From an uncultured Collinsella sp. (GTDB lineage Bacteria; Actinomycetota; Coriobacteriia; Coriobacteriales; Coriobacteriaceae): a stretch of DNA of 41,909 nt. The notes under the pieces are model-generated. The model saw nothing but the letters and a program-made list of their open reading frames with translations, was not told the DNA's origin and made no database searches. Location: assembly GCA_902476475.1 (NCBI GenBank), contig CABSDO010000004.1, positions 1-41,909 on the forward strand. Reading direction: 5' to 3'. This document shows, in pieces, positions 7,259 through 14,872 of the stretch (position 1 is its first letter; each line of letters opens with the position of its first letter). The position numbers and the translations under genes are program-made.

Positions 7259-8470
7259 TTAAAGAGAGAATAGGCGTGCAGTGACCGTCTCTGGTATACC
7301 CTGGCTGTTGCGCACCGTGGCGTACGTAAGGAATGAGTCCGATTTTCCCGCCGTAGCTGGATAATCGCCATACTCCAAAGCGCGGTCAGGCGACAGCAGC
7401 GAGCCATAGGTCTTGGCAGAGGTGTCGATCAGGAAATGCGACGCCTGTACCTTAACAAGGTATTTATTCTTCTTGCCCGCCGCACATGCGAGCGGCTCGC
7501 GTGACAGAAAGAGGTACGGCCCTCCCTCATTACCGATATACGTGCCCATATTGCCCAGGCTGCCCACGCCACTATAGGCCGCCTCGATAGAAAACACGAA
7601 GGTATCGCCCATATATACGGCCTCGAAAGGCGAAACTGACGAAGGGAGGACCAGCTGGGCACGCTTGGTGTTGTTGCCGTCGGTCAGATCGATTGCCGTT
7701 ATGCCGTAGTAGACGCCCTCGTCGTTGCGGACACGCGGCGAGATGGTCAAAATGCCGTCGCTCGCGCGCGGGGCCGATGCAAAGCGGCCCGTCGATTTCC
7801 AAATTGCCTCGGCCTTGGATTCATCAAGCGAGCGACGATAGCAAAACGAATCACTACTCGTTTTATTGCCGCCTGCCGAAGGCATTTTATACCAGATAAC
7901 CGATGACCCGAACGCCGTAAACAGGGGCGGATCATAGTCCTTGCCACCTCGATCGAGCTCAACCACATCGCCAGAGAGCGAAGCGCCCGACAGATTTTGA
8001 GCGTAGAGTTTCCACGATGAATTGGCAAAGTTCATCTCAACCCACGCGAATACGCCGTCGCCGGCACGGACATCGTAGAATGCATATCCCGTGCCCTCGA
8101 TAGGGTCCTCGATTAATGTGGTAAGCGAGCCATCGCCCAGGTTGAGCACACCGAGTGTGTTGGCGTGCAGTGCCGATGCAGGCGCCATCATCGCCGCGGC
8201 GTAATCGCCGTCGCAGTAGTACAGCAGCGTACCCAGAGGCAGCGTCCACGACGACGCCGGCTCAAGATCGATGTCGACTGCCTCGTACTCATCCGTAATC
8301 GAGATGATTTTGGAATCGTCCTTGATAACCTGCGGCTCGCCGGCGGCATCATCGCTGGTGCCCGTTTTTTTCGAGCATCCGGCAAGCACCGTGGCAGCGC
8401 CCGCGGCAGCCCCACCGAGTACAAAGCCGCGACGCGATATTCCGTTCTTGATGTGATCGGCGATACCCAT
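7259..8470 (-). CDS. Tat-exported lipoprotein, function unknown
   Basis: The product is 403 residues. The N-terminus carries a twin-arginine signal (SRRGFVLGG) followed by a lipobox ending at Cys32 (VLAGC), so it should be exported folded and anchored to the outer face of the membrane. The mature part is rich in beta-strand-like segments with repeated aromatic/Asp turns (for example GVFAWVEMNFANSSWKLYA and GSSVIWYKMP), which suggests a beta-propeller-like fold. That fold is inferred by appearance only. Its ATG overlaps the stop of the TSCPD gene by one base (TAATG), so the two are translationally coupled. A cofactor-bearing or folded-before-export role would fit the Tat signal. Confidence 0.8.
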   Translation of the reverse strand: MGIADHIKNGISRRGFVLGGAAAGAATVLAGCSKKTGTSDDAAGEPQVIKDDSKIISITDEYEAVDIDLEPASSWTLPLGTLLYYCDGDYAAAMMAPASALHANTLGVLNLGDGSLTTLIEDPIEGTGYAFYDVRAGDGVFAWVEMNFANSSWKLYAQNLSGASLSGDVVELDRGGKDYDPPLFTAFGSSVIWYKMPSAGGNKTSSDSFCYRRSLDESKAEAIWKSTGRFASAPRASDGILTISPRVRNDEGVYYGITAIDLTDGNNTKRAQLVLPSSVSPFEAVYMGDTFVFSIEAAYSGVGSLGNMGTYIGNEGGPYLFLSREPLACAAGKKNKYLVKVQASHFLIDTSAKTYGSLLSPDRALEYGDYPATAGKSDSFLTYATVRNSQGIPETVTARLFSL

Positions 8471-8733
8471 TAGGCGATCTCGGCGCGAGCGGCCTCGATA
8501 GCGCGTGTAAGCTGGTCGGCGCAGGAGGTCTTTTTCATACCGCAGGTATTACCGGCGAGAACCTCGATTACGCGATCGGCAGGAGCGCCCTCGACCAGCT
8601 TGGAGATAGCCTTGAGATTGCCGTCGCAGCCGCCGGTAAACTCAACGCCCATCACCTTGTTGCCGTCATCGGAAAGGTCAAGGTGAATATTGCGAGCACA
8701 CACGCCCTGAGGCTTGTAATCAAACGAAATCAT
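8470..8733 (-). CDS. TSCPD-domain (TIGR03905-type) small protein
   Basis: The product is 87 residues. Family features seen: the start MISFDYKPQGVCA, GGCDGNLKAISKLVEG and the cysteine motif GNTCGMKKTSCADQL. This domain also occurs at the end of vitamin B12-dependent ribonucleotide reductases; the stand-alone form has no established function that I know. Four cysteines suggest metal binding. The start at 8733 has GAGGGG upstream. A longer open frame to 8829 is rejected because it lacks a binding site. The stop overlaps the lipoprotein start. Confidence 0.85.
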   Translation of the reverse strand: MISFDYKPQGVCARNIHLDLSDDGNKVMGVEFTGGCDGNLKAISKLVEGAPADRVIEVLAGNTCGMKKTSCADQLTRAIEAARAEIA

Positions 8734-8797
8734 GCGATCCCCTCTCAGAATGTTATTCGAGACGACTATTATCCCCGTCTTTCCCGAAATGCAACGA

Positions 8798-8835
8798 GGC
8801 GCTTTGCCGGCAACACACATTACCAGCAAAGCGCC
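8798..8835 (-). terminator. Hairpin after purB, possible terminator
   Basis: A perfect 10-bp stem GGCGCTTTGC/GCAAAGCGCC with an 18-base loop lies 27 bases past the purB stop. Only a broken T-rich stretch follows, so termination is uncertain. Confidence 0.45.
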
Positions 8836-8861
8836 CTAAAAAGCTAACGTTATGCCCGAAC

Positions 8862-10208
8862 CTACTCGAAGCTCAGCTGCTCCAGACGATCAAAGACTGT
8901 GTCGATACGGGTGAGGAAGTCCCACGGATCAAAGATCTCGTCGAGCTTCTCCTGGCTGACGGTGCAGCGCGGGTCGGCCTCGAGACGCTCCTTAAAGGTG
9001 GGGCCGGAGACACAATCCTGTACCTCGTGCCAGGTTGCCATGGCGTTCTCCTGCACAATGACGTACGCGTCCTCGCGGGTGATGCCCGTGTCGACGAGGG
9101 CGAGCAGCACCTTGGAGGAGAAGATGAGGCCGCGCGTCTTGTTGAGGTTGGCCATCATGCGAGCGGGATACAGCTGCAGGCCGTCGATAACGCGGATGAG
9201 GCACTGGAACATGTGGTCGAGCGCGATGAAGCTATCGGCCTGGGCGACGCGCTCGGCAGAGGAGTGCGAAATGTCACGCTCGTGCCACAGGGCGACGTTG
9301 TCGAAGGCAACCTGCGCGTTGGCCTTCACGACGCGCGACAGGCCGCAGACCTTCTCCATGGTGATGGGGTTGCGCTTGTGCGGCATGGCGGAGCTGCCCT
9401 TTTGACCCTTACGGAACGGTTCCTCGGCCTCGAGTGTATCGGTCTTCTGCAGATTGCGGACCTCGGTAGCGATGCGCTCACAGGTGGCCGCGGTGGTGGC
9501 AAGAACGCCGGCGAGGTAGGCGTGATGATCGCGGCTGATAACCTGCGTGGACAGCGGGTCGTGAACCAGGCCCAGGTGCTCGCAGACATATTCCTCGACA
9601 AACGGCTCGATGGAGCTGTACGTGCCGACAGCGCCCGAGATGGCACCAAAGGCAACGTTCTTGCGGGCATCCTCAAGACGATCCAGATCGCGCTTGAGCT
9701 CCCAGGCCCAAGAGCCAAACTTCATGCCGAAGGTCATCGGCTCGGCGTGGATGCCATGAGTACGGCCGGCGCAGAGCGTGTTGCGCTCCTCGAAGGCACG
9801 ACGCTTGCAGATCTCGCCGAGTTTCTTGACGTCCTCGATGATCAGGTCGCAGGCCTGGGTGAGCTGGTAGCACAGGGCCGTGTCGCCCAGATCGGAGCTG
9901 GTCATGCCATAGTGAACCCAGCGGCTGGGCTTGGGGTCGCCCTCAGGAACATCGGCATCGATGTATTCCTTCATGTTGGTCAGGAAGGCAATGACGTCGT
10001 GGCGCGTGACTTCCTCGATCTCATCGACCTTCGCCTTCTCAAAGTTGGCATGGTCGCGGATCCACTGGGCCTCGTCTTTGGAAATACCGATCTTGCCGAG
10101 CTCCGCCTGGGCCTCGCAGGCCAAGACCTCGATCTCCTGCCAAATGGCGTACTTGTTCTCGAGGGAGAAAATGTGTCCCATCTCCGGGCGGGTATAGCGA
10201 TCGATCAT
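8862..10208 (-). CDS. purB: Adenylosuccinate lyase
   Basis: This lyase acts twice in purine synthesis, on SAICAR and on adenylosuccinate, releasing fumarate. Seen: the superfamily signature GSSAMPHKRNP, the catalytic-region segments GRTHGIHAEP and HYGMTSSDLGDTA, and a normal length of 448 residues. The start is the ATG at 10208 with AAGGAG six bases before. An upstream in-frame extension lacks a ribosome binding site. The gene stands alone on the minus strand, with a TACAAT promoter-like hexamer near 10255. Confidence 0.96.
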   Translation of the reverse strand: MIDRYTRPEMGHIFSLENKYAIWQEIEVLACEAQAELGKIGISKDEAQWIRDHANFEKAKVDEIEEVTRHDVIAFLTNMKEYIDADVPEGDPKPSRWVHYGMTSSDLGDTALCYQLTQACDLIIEDVKKLGEICKRRAFEERNTLCAGRTHGIHAEPMTFGMKFGSWAWELKRDLDRLEDARKNVAFGAISGAVGTYSSIEPFVEEYVCEHLGLVHDPLSTQVISRDHHAYLAGVLATTAATCERIATEVRNLQKTDTLEAEEPFRKGQKGSSAMPHKRNPITMEKVCGLSRVVKANAQVAFDNVALWHERDISHSSAERVAQADSFIALDHMFQCLIRVIDGLQLYPARMMANLNKTRGLIFSSKVLLALVDTGITREDAYVIVQENAMATWHEVQDCVSGPTFKERLEADPRCTVSQEKLDEIFDPWDFLTRIDTVFDRLEQLSFE

Positions 10209-10321
10209 AGCGGCTCCTTTTTGGTTATTGGCACGTTGGTCGTAACCCAACCATTGTACCGTGCGCAGGTGCAAGTATGGGCAGCAGGCATTAACCTAAC
10301 ATTTTGGAATTGGAGCGACCA

Positions 10322-10364
10322 TGAAGCCGGTGCGTATTTGCTTCGCAAATCCGCACCGGCTTCA
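10322..10364. repeat. 20-bp-stem palindrome (REP-like)
   Basis: Two 20-base arms (10322-10341 and 10345-10364) pair with a single mismatch around a three-base TTC loop. The right three-quarters (10332-10365, 34 bases) recurs exactly at 10593-10626. No T run follows, so it is not a standard terminator. Confidence 0.85.
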
Positions 10365-10440
10365 GTGGCATACCGAGATCCGGGGAAGTGCGGGAGCAAA
10401 GCGGGCTGAATCTACCATTCCCGAAACCTTCCTTGCTCCA

Positions 10441-10465
10441 TGGAGCGGGCAACGGGACGTCCGCG
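10441..10465 (-). repeat. Extra copy 2 of tRNA-Gly 3' end
   Basis: The first 18 bases are identical to the CCA end and acceptor/T-stem of tRNA-Gly (10763-10780). The whole 25 bases are identical to 10571-10595. A GC-rich hairpin (GTCCGCG/CGCGGAC) follows. Confidence 0.85.
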
Positions 10466-10570
10466 CGTCCGCGTCGCGGACGCGGACCGGCTGCGGCGAT
10501 CTCCTCGGATTCACGGAGACGATAGGGAAGACTTTGTTGAATTGGCCGTCCCGAGGTCTTCCGCGCTCGG

Positions 10571-10595
10571 TGGAGCGGGCAACGGGACGTCCGCG
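10571..10595 (-). repeat. Extra copy 1 of tRNA-Gly 3' end
   Basis: This shares 25 bases with 10441-10465, the first 18 of which match the real tRNA-Gly end. It leads directly into the second copy of the TTTGC-TTC-GCAAA palindrome. Confidence 0.85.
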
Positions 10596-10626
10596 TATTT
10601 GCTTCGCAAATCCGCACCGGCTTCAG
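10593..10626. repeat. Second copy of 34-bp palindrome segment
   Basis: This is an exact repeat of 10332-10365. It joins the displaced tRNA-Gly end to the hairpin element that follows. Confidence 0.85.
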
Positions 10627-10712
10627 GCGCCTGTCGGCGCCTTCGCCTGCTCGCTACAAACGCTTCGCGTTTGCTTAACGCTCGCACCCTGTCGGGTTCG
10701 AGTCCCGGCACT
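10625..10712. repeat. Hairpin element beside tRNA-Gly with T-arm mimic
   Basis: Hairpins AGGCGCC/GGCGCCT (10625-10642) and CAAACGC/GCGTTTG (10657-10673) are followed 20 bases later by CGGGTTCGAGTCCCG (10693-10707), a T-arm-like sequence, and then by the tRNA-Gly terminator. The order and spacing match the element beside tRNA-Lys (1601-1705). Confidence 0.7.
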
Positions 10713-10718
10713 TTATTG

Positions 10719-10750
10719 AAAAAAGCACGGAACCGTGATGGTGCCGTGCT
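10719..10750 (-). terminator. Terminator of tRNA-Gly
   Basis: The minus strand reads AGCACGG...CCGTGCT, extended inward by ACC/GGT, and is followed by TTTTTT. It lies 13 bases after the encoded CCA end. Confidence 0.85.
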
Positions 10751-10762
10751 TGTGCTCTTAAC

Positions 10763-10837
10763 TGGAGCGGGCAACGGGACTCGAACCCGCGAGTGTCAGC
10801 TTGGGAAGCTGATGCCTTACCACTTGGCGATGCCCGC
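10763..10837 (-). tRNA. tRNA-Gly (anticodon CCC)
   Basis: The minus strand reads GCGGGCA for the acceptor and TGCCCGC for its partner, anticodon stem TCAGC/GCTGA with loop TTCCCAA, and T arm GCGGGTTCGAGTCCCGT. The CCA end is encoded (10763-10765). Discriminator base is T. Confidence 0.93.
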
Positions 10838-10850
10838 TTGTGTGTTGGCT

Positions 10851-10880
10851 AGTATAACGCGGTTGTCTTGTTCGATACAA
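10851..10880 (-). promoter_or_regulatory. Promoter of tRNA-Gly
   Basis: On the minus strand TTGTAT and TATACT are 18 bases apart, about 14 bases before the tRNA. Confidence 0.6.
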
Positions 10881-11134
10881 GGGTGGTGATACTTGTTTTA
10901 GCTGTGGAGATTCGTTTGAAAATCGCGTCAATTGTGGAGACGAGGACCTTTGACTTCCTGTTCTCCCTATCTTCTACCTGCACTTTTGCTTGATTGTTGT
11001 ATTTGAGCTCAATTTGTCAGGAATTGGGCAAGCTTTTGGTCAGGCTCCGGTACTTACCCGCATGAACCTCGGGGGTAGCCTCATCCTACGCGTCGCAGCC
11101 TCCCCGTGCGACGCACGAGGGATAAGGAGCAGCC
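10881..11134 (+). other. Leader region of the surface-protein gene
   Basis: There is no gene here. A perfect hairpin GCGTCGCA/TGCGACGC (11090-11114) lies just upstream of the ribosome binding site AAGGAG at 11124-11129. Polypyrimidine stretches lie near 10950-10990. The hairpin may affect translation of the adhesin. I see no known riboswitch fold. Confidence 0.45.
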
Positions 11135-14100
11135 ATGTCCAACGCACCCACGCACTCTGTCCACAGCGCAATCGCAACAGGTCCGCTGCTCCTGCTCCTC
11201 TTCCTGCTTTTCGGCTGCCTGGCACCGGGAGCCGCATTTGCCGTCGATGGCTACGACCAGCTCGGCTTCCGCACTATTAGCGATGATTGTGGACCCTTCT
11301 TCATCGGCAAGTATGAAGCTCAAGACACCTCGATTGCCTACTGCATGAACCAGGAGCGCCCCGGCCCCACCAAACCGGGCGGCCCATGGCTCAACTTTGA
11401 TCAAGGCTGGGTGTGGCTCGACGACGAGTTCGCGGCAATCGTTTGTCACGGATATCCAACCACCACGTCGTTTGGCGGTTACCATCTTTCACCCGATCGC
11501 GCCCGCGCCGCCACCCAGCTTGCCGTATGGATGCTCAACGGCACTACCCATGTCGACGGCACCTACTCCTATACGACCGCTCAGGGTAAAACCAAGAGCG
11601 GACACTTTACCGCCGACAATGAAGTCGTGGCGGCTGCGCGGTGGCTCCACGACAGCGCAAAATCAGGAAGCATCAAAGCCGCTCCGCACCGCGCGCGACG
11701 CTATCTAGGGGCCGTATCGGGCGGCAGCAAACGTCAAGACATGCTCTATGTACTGCCGGCGGTCTCTGTTTCCTTCCAAAAGCAGTCTGCTAACACCGTT
11801 ATTACCAGCGGAAACAATACCTATCAGTTTACCGGGGCAACATTCGATATTTTTGAGAGCGCCAGCGGCGCGCGTGTCGGCACCATCAAGATGGACAGCA
11901 ACGGTCGAGCGCAAGCAACACTTCTGCCCAACACGGCATACTACCTAGTTGAAACGAAGGCGCCGGCCGGCTATGTCCCCCGTCGTGATCGTATTGCCTT
12001 TACCACGGGGAATGACGGCGGGCGGGTCGCCATTGATGAACAGCCCGGCACCATCAACCTGCGTATCGTAAAACTCGATGCCGCGACGAATGCCGGCCCC
12101 CAGGTGGGATCTTCACTCGCAGGAGCAGAGTTCACGTGTGTGTCGCAATCAACCCCTGGATGGGCACAAATCCTCACGACCGACGAAAGCGGTCGGGCCA
12201 CCCTCGCCGATGTCCCCTTAGGAACCTTTACCATCTACGAATCAAAAGCCCCCGAGGGCTACCTGCCATCCAACGACAGCTGGACCTATACCGTTGGAGC
12301 CGACCAGCTCGGCGATTCAGGCGTGGTCGAGATCGAATCCCGCATTTCCGATATCCCCATTGCGTTTGACCTTGAGATTTCCAAATTCAAGGATTACGGC
12401 AATAGCGACCAATCCGGCCTGGAGCAGCCGGCGGGTGGTGTTGTCTTTGAGGTTGTCAGCAACAGCTCTCAGCAGGTTGTTGGCACACTGACCACAAACA
12501 TCTATGGCTTTGCCTCCACCAAAGATCAGCCCGAAGCATGGTTCGGCACAGGCAAGCGACCCGCCGGTGTCCACGGAGCCGTCCCATACGACCGTGCCGG
12601 CTACACGGTTCGCGAGGTTCCGGAAACCGTCCCCGAGGGTTTTAAACGTGCAGGGGAATGGACCGTTGGGGCCAATCAGATTTCCGACGGCGCCGAGCTT
12701 CAATATATCGTGGACAACCACGCTCTGTCGACGCATCTCCAGATTGTAAAACGCGATGCCCAAACAGGCGCTTCTGTTCCCCTGGCCGGATTCACCTTCC
12801 AACTCCTCGACAGCAATCACGAACCTGTCTCACAAACTTGCTGGTATCCAGCACATAACGTAATGGACACCTTTACGACTGACGCGACCGGGACCGTCAC
12901 ACTGCCCGAATCGCTCGTGCCGGGCACCTATTATATACGCGAAACCTCGGCCAAAGAGCCCTATCTTGTCGGCGAAGAAATCGAGGTAAACATACCCGCC
13001 GACATGAACCTAACGCCCGTTGCAATCGCCTCGTATTATGACCACGCCGCGACCGGAAATATCAGGATCGTTAAAACCGATGCCGTAGACGGCAGCAGCC
13101 TCGCGGGCGCCATCTTTGAGATCCGTGCCTCGGGTGATATCGTGCGCCCCGACGGTAGCATTGCCGCGCTCGACGGTGAGACTGTCGCTACCGTCACGAC
13201 GGATGAAACTGGAGAAGCACGCGCGGACAACCTCCCACTGGGATCTGGCACCGCACGCTACGAGGTTGTCGAGACTCAAGCGCCGGCAGGCTTCTTGCTC
13301 GATCAGACAACCCATATTGTCGACCTTACTTATGCCGACCAGAAAACACCCGTTGTAGAAGCACGGCTTAACGTATCCGACGATTACACCAAGGTTGATA
13401 TCTCCAAGGTCGATGCAAGCGGTGAGCAGGAAGTGGAAGGCGCACAGCTCACCTTATATGGTCCCGATAAAACCGAAATAGACTCCTGGACCTCATCCGA
13501 CAAGCCGCACCGCGTCGAACATCTTGCACCCGGCACCTACTCGTTGCGCGAAATGATGTCTCCGCGGACCTATGACCTTGCCGAGGAGATAACGTTTGAA
13601 ATAAAGGATACGGGAGAAGTCCAATCCGTCGCGATGAAGGATGCGCCCATCGAGATCAAGGGGCAGGTCGACAAGCGTCAGGAACTTGTCCAACCTATCG
13701 AAAAGGGCCTGTTGGCTAACGGCGATGGTAAAAACCGTGCCGCGATGCAAACCAATACGGATGGGCTTTTCTCCTATACCATCAACGCTCGAAACGATTC
13801 AACTACCTGGGTTGATGAGTTCACAATTACCGATGATCTTGAGTGTGCCGAGGACGATACGGCGAGATTCGTCTCAATCGAAACCCCCGTCGCCATCGGC
13901 GACCTCAATGGTCTGTGCAACGTGTGGTATCGCACGACGCCGTTGGACTCGACAGACGTCGATGAGCCGGCAAACGCGACACTTGACGATGGGCACGAAA
14001 ATCCTTGGCTTGAGTCCGACGAAGTAAGGGAAAGTCTGGGTGAGGATTGCCGCCTCGTCGATTACGACGGCTGGCACCTCTGGAAGGCGGATGTCTCGAC

Positions 14101-14566
14101 CACGGAATCCACCACACTCGAGGCGAAAGAACTCGACCTTGCGTCCAATACCGTCGTAACGGGCATTCGCATTGAATACGGTGCGGTAGCCGCCGACTTT
14201 ACGACTCGAAGCGATGCGGATTCTTGGACCCGCGATGATCTCAAAGATGAGCACGACGACCTTGACGATGCCAAAGCAATCCTTGGCACAGACGCTCGGG
14301 GCGCAGTCGTACACATGCAGGCAACGTCGGCTTATACGCCCCAAACCGCACTCACCAACAGCGCACGCGTCGATCTTTGCCGCAACGGTGGCGGCGATAA
14401 ACTTGAGTCGCATGACGAGGACAGCGTCATTCAACGCTGTACCCTACCGCAGGACCTACCGGCAACAGGATCAGTTCCCATCGCCGCTTGCATCACCGCG
14501 CTCCTGACCTCGGGTGCCGCAGCCCTATGGTTCGCTCGCCTTAGGTCGATCCCAAAGAAGCGCTAG
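11135..14566 (+). CDS. LPXTG surface protein: thioester domain plus CnaB/SpaA repeats
   Basis: The product is a 1143-residue putative adhesin or pilin-like stalk. Order: signal peptide (1-36, ending AFA); a thioester domain (about 38-200) with Cys70 in AYCMN and Gln128 in ATQLAVW, the pair expected to form an internal Cys-Gln thioester that binds host surfaces covalently; about six CnaB/SpaA-type domains marked by Lys motifs (LRIVKLDA, LQIVKRDA, IRIVKTDA, VDISKVDA) and E-box motifs (YLVETKAPAGY, IYESKAPEGYL, YEVVETQAPAGF), predicted to form Lys-Asn isopeptide bonds; a C-terminal domain; then LPATG (1108-1112), a membrane helix and KKR for sortase anchoring. No sortase gene is in the window. 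It runs against the replication fork. Confidence 0.93.
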   Translation: MSNAPTHSVHSAIATGPLLLLLFLLFGCLAPGAAFAVDGYDQLGFRTISDDCGPFFIGKYEAQDTSIAYCMNQERPGPTKPGGPWLNFDQGWVWLDDEFAAIVCHGYPTTTSFGGYHLSPDRARAATQLAVWMLNGTTHVDGTYSYTTAQGKTKSGHFTADNEVVAAARWLHDSAKSGSIKAAPHRARRYLGAVSGGSKRQDMLYVLPAVSVSFQKQSANTVITSGNNTYQFTGATFDIFESASGARVGTIKMDSNGRAQATLLPNTAYYLVETKAPAGYVPRRDRIAFTTGNDGGRVAIDEQPGTINLRIVKLDAATNAGPQVGSSLAGAEFTCVSQSTPGWAQILTTDESGRATLADVPLGTFTIYESKAPEGYLPSNDSWTYTVGADQLGDSGVVEIESRISDIPIAFDLEISKFKDYGNSDQSGLEQPAGGVVFEVVSNSSQQVVGTLTTNIYGFASTKDQPEAWFGTGKRPAGVHGAVPYDRAGYTVREVPETVPEGFKRAGEWTVGANQISDGAELQYIVDNHALSTHLQIVKRDAQTGASVPLAGFTFQLLDSNHEPVSQTCWYPAHNVMDTFTTDATGTVTLPESLVPGTYYIRETSAKEPYLVGEEIEVNIPADMNLTPVAIASYYDHAATGNIRIVKTDAVDGSSLAGAIFEIRASGDIVRPDGSIAALDGETVATVTTDETGEARADNLPLGSGTARYEVVETQAPAGFLLDQTTHIVDLTYADQKTPVVEARLNVSDDYTKVDISKVDASGEQEVEGAQLTLYGPDKTEIDSWTSSDKPHRVEHLAPGTYSLREMMSPRTYDLAEEITFEIKDTGEVQSVAMKDAPIEIKGQVDKRQELVQPIEKGLLANGDGKNRAAMQTNTDGLFSYTINARNDSTTWVDEFTITDDLECAEDDTARFVSIETPVAIGDLNGLCNVWYRTTPLDSTDVDEPANATLDDGHENPWLESDEVRESLGEDCRLVDYDGWHLWKADVSTTESTTLEAKELDLASNTVVTGIRIEYGAVAADFTTRSDADSWTRDDLKDEHDDLDDAKAILGTDARGAVVHMQATSAYTPQTALTNSARVDLCRNGGGDKLESHDEDSVIQRCTLPQDLPATGSVPIAACITALLTSGAAALWFARLRSIPKKR

Positions 14567-14573
14567 CGCGATG

Positions 14574-14611
14574 AAAAAGCGGGCGAGCCAGGGGACTGGC
14601 TCGCCCGCTTT
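14574..14611. terminator. Bidirectional terminator between convergent genes
   Basis: The 12-bp stem GCGGGCGAGCCA/TGGCTCGCCCGC is preceded by AAAAA and followed by TTT, so it can act for the adhesin and for the minus-strand gene at 14633. Confidence 0.85.
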
Positions 14612-14632
14612 CAATCATGTAAATCGCCGTAT

Positions 14633-14851
14633 CTACTCTGCAGACGAAGATCCACCATCAACGATTGCCTGCTCGGACTCAGGAATCCCATCGGCACCCG
14701 TACTCTGTTCTTGCTCCACCTCTTCGCTGATTGCGGAGGCGGGGGTCGAGCCCTTCGCACCCACGATGTAGGCAGCCCCAAATCCTAACGCAATGGCAAT
14801 CAAGGTCAAAATCACGTAGACAGGCCAATGGCGCTTAATATACGAAAACAC
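14633..14851 (-). CDS. Small single-helix membrane protein
   Basis: The product is 72 residues: a short basic N-terminus (SYIKRHWP), one membrane helix (about 11-31), then an acidic, Ser/Glu-rich tail of about 40 residues that would face outward. The GTG start is preceded by AAGGAG at five bases. It lies 21 bases after the M28-like gene on the same strand, so both are probably made from one transcript and may work together. No family recognised. Confidence 0.7.
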   Translation of the reverse strand: MFSYIKRHWPVYVILTLIAIALGFGAAYIVGAKGSTPASAISEEVEQEQSTGADGIPESEQAIVDGGSSSAE

Positions 14852-14872
14852 GTTGACTCCTTAGAGCTCCGT

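Noticed and set aside
1601..10712. CRISPR-like repetition near the two tRNAs
   Set aside because: Repeats are few, unevenly spaced and derived from tRNA ends. There are no regular spacers and no cas genes.
10321..10889. Overlapping open frames through the repeat mosaic
   Set aside because: They read through palindromes and tRNA pieces. The repeated Arg/Ala/Pro content reflects the DNA repeats, not protein.
11041..11134. Possible riboswitch in the adhesin leader
   Set aside because: One hairpin is clear, but I could not fit any known riboswitch consensus.
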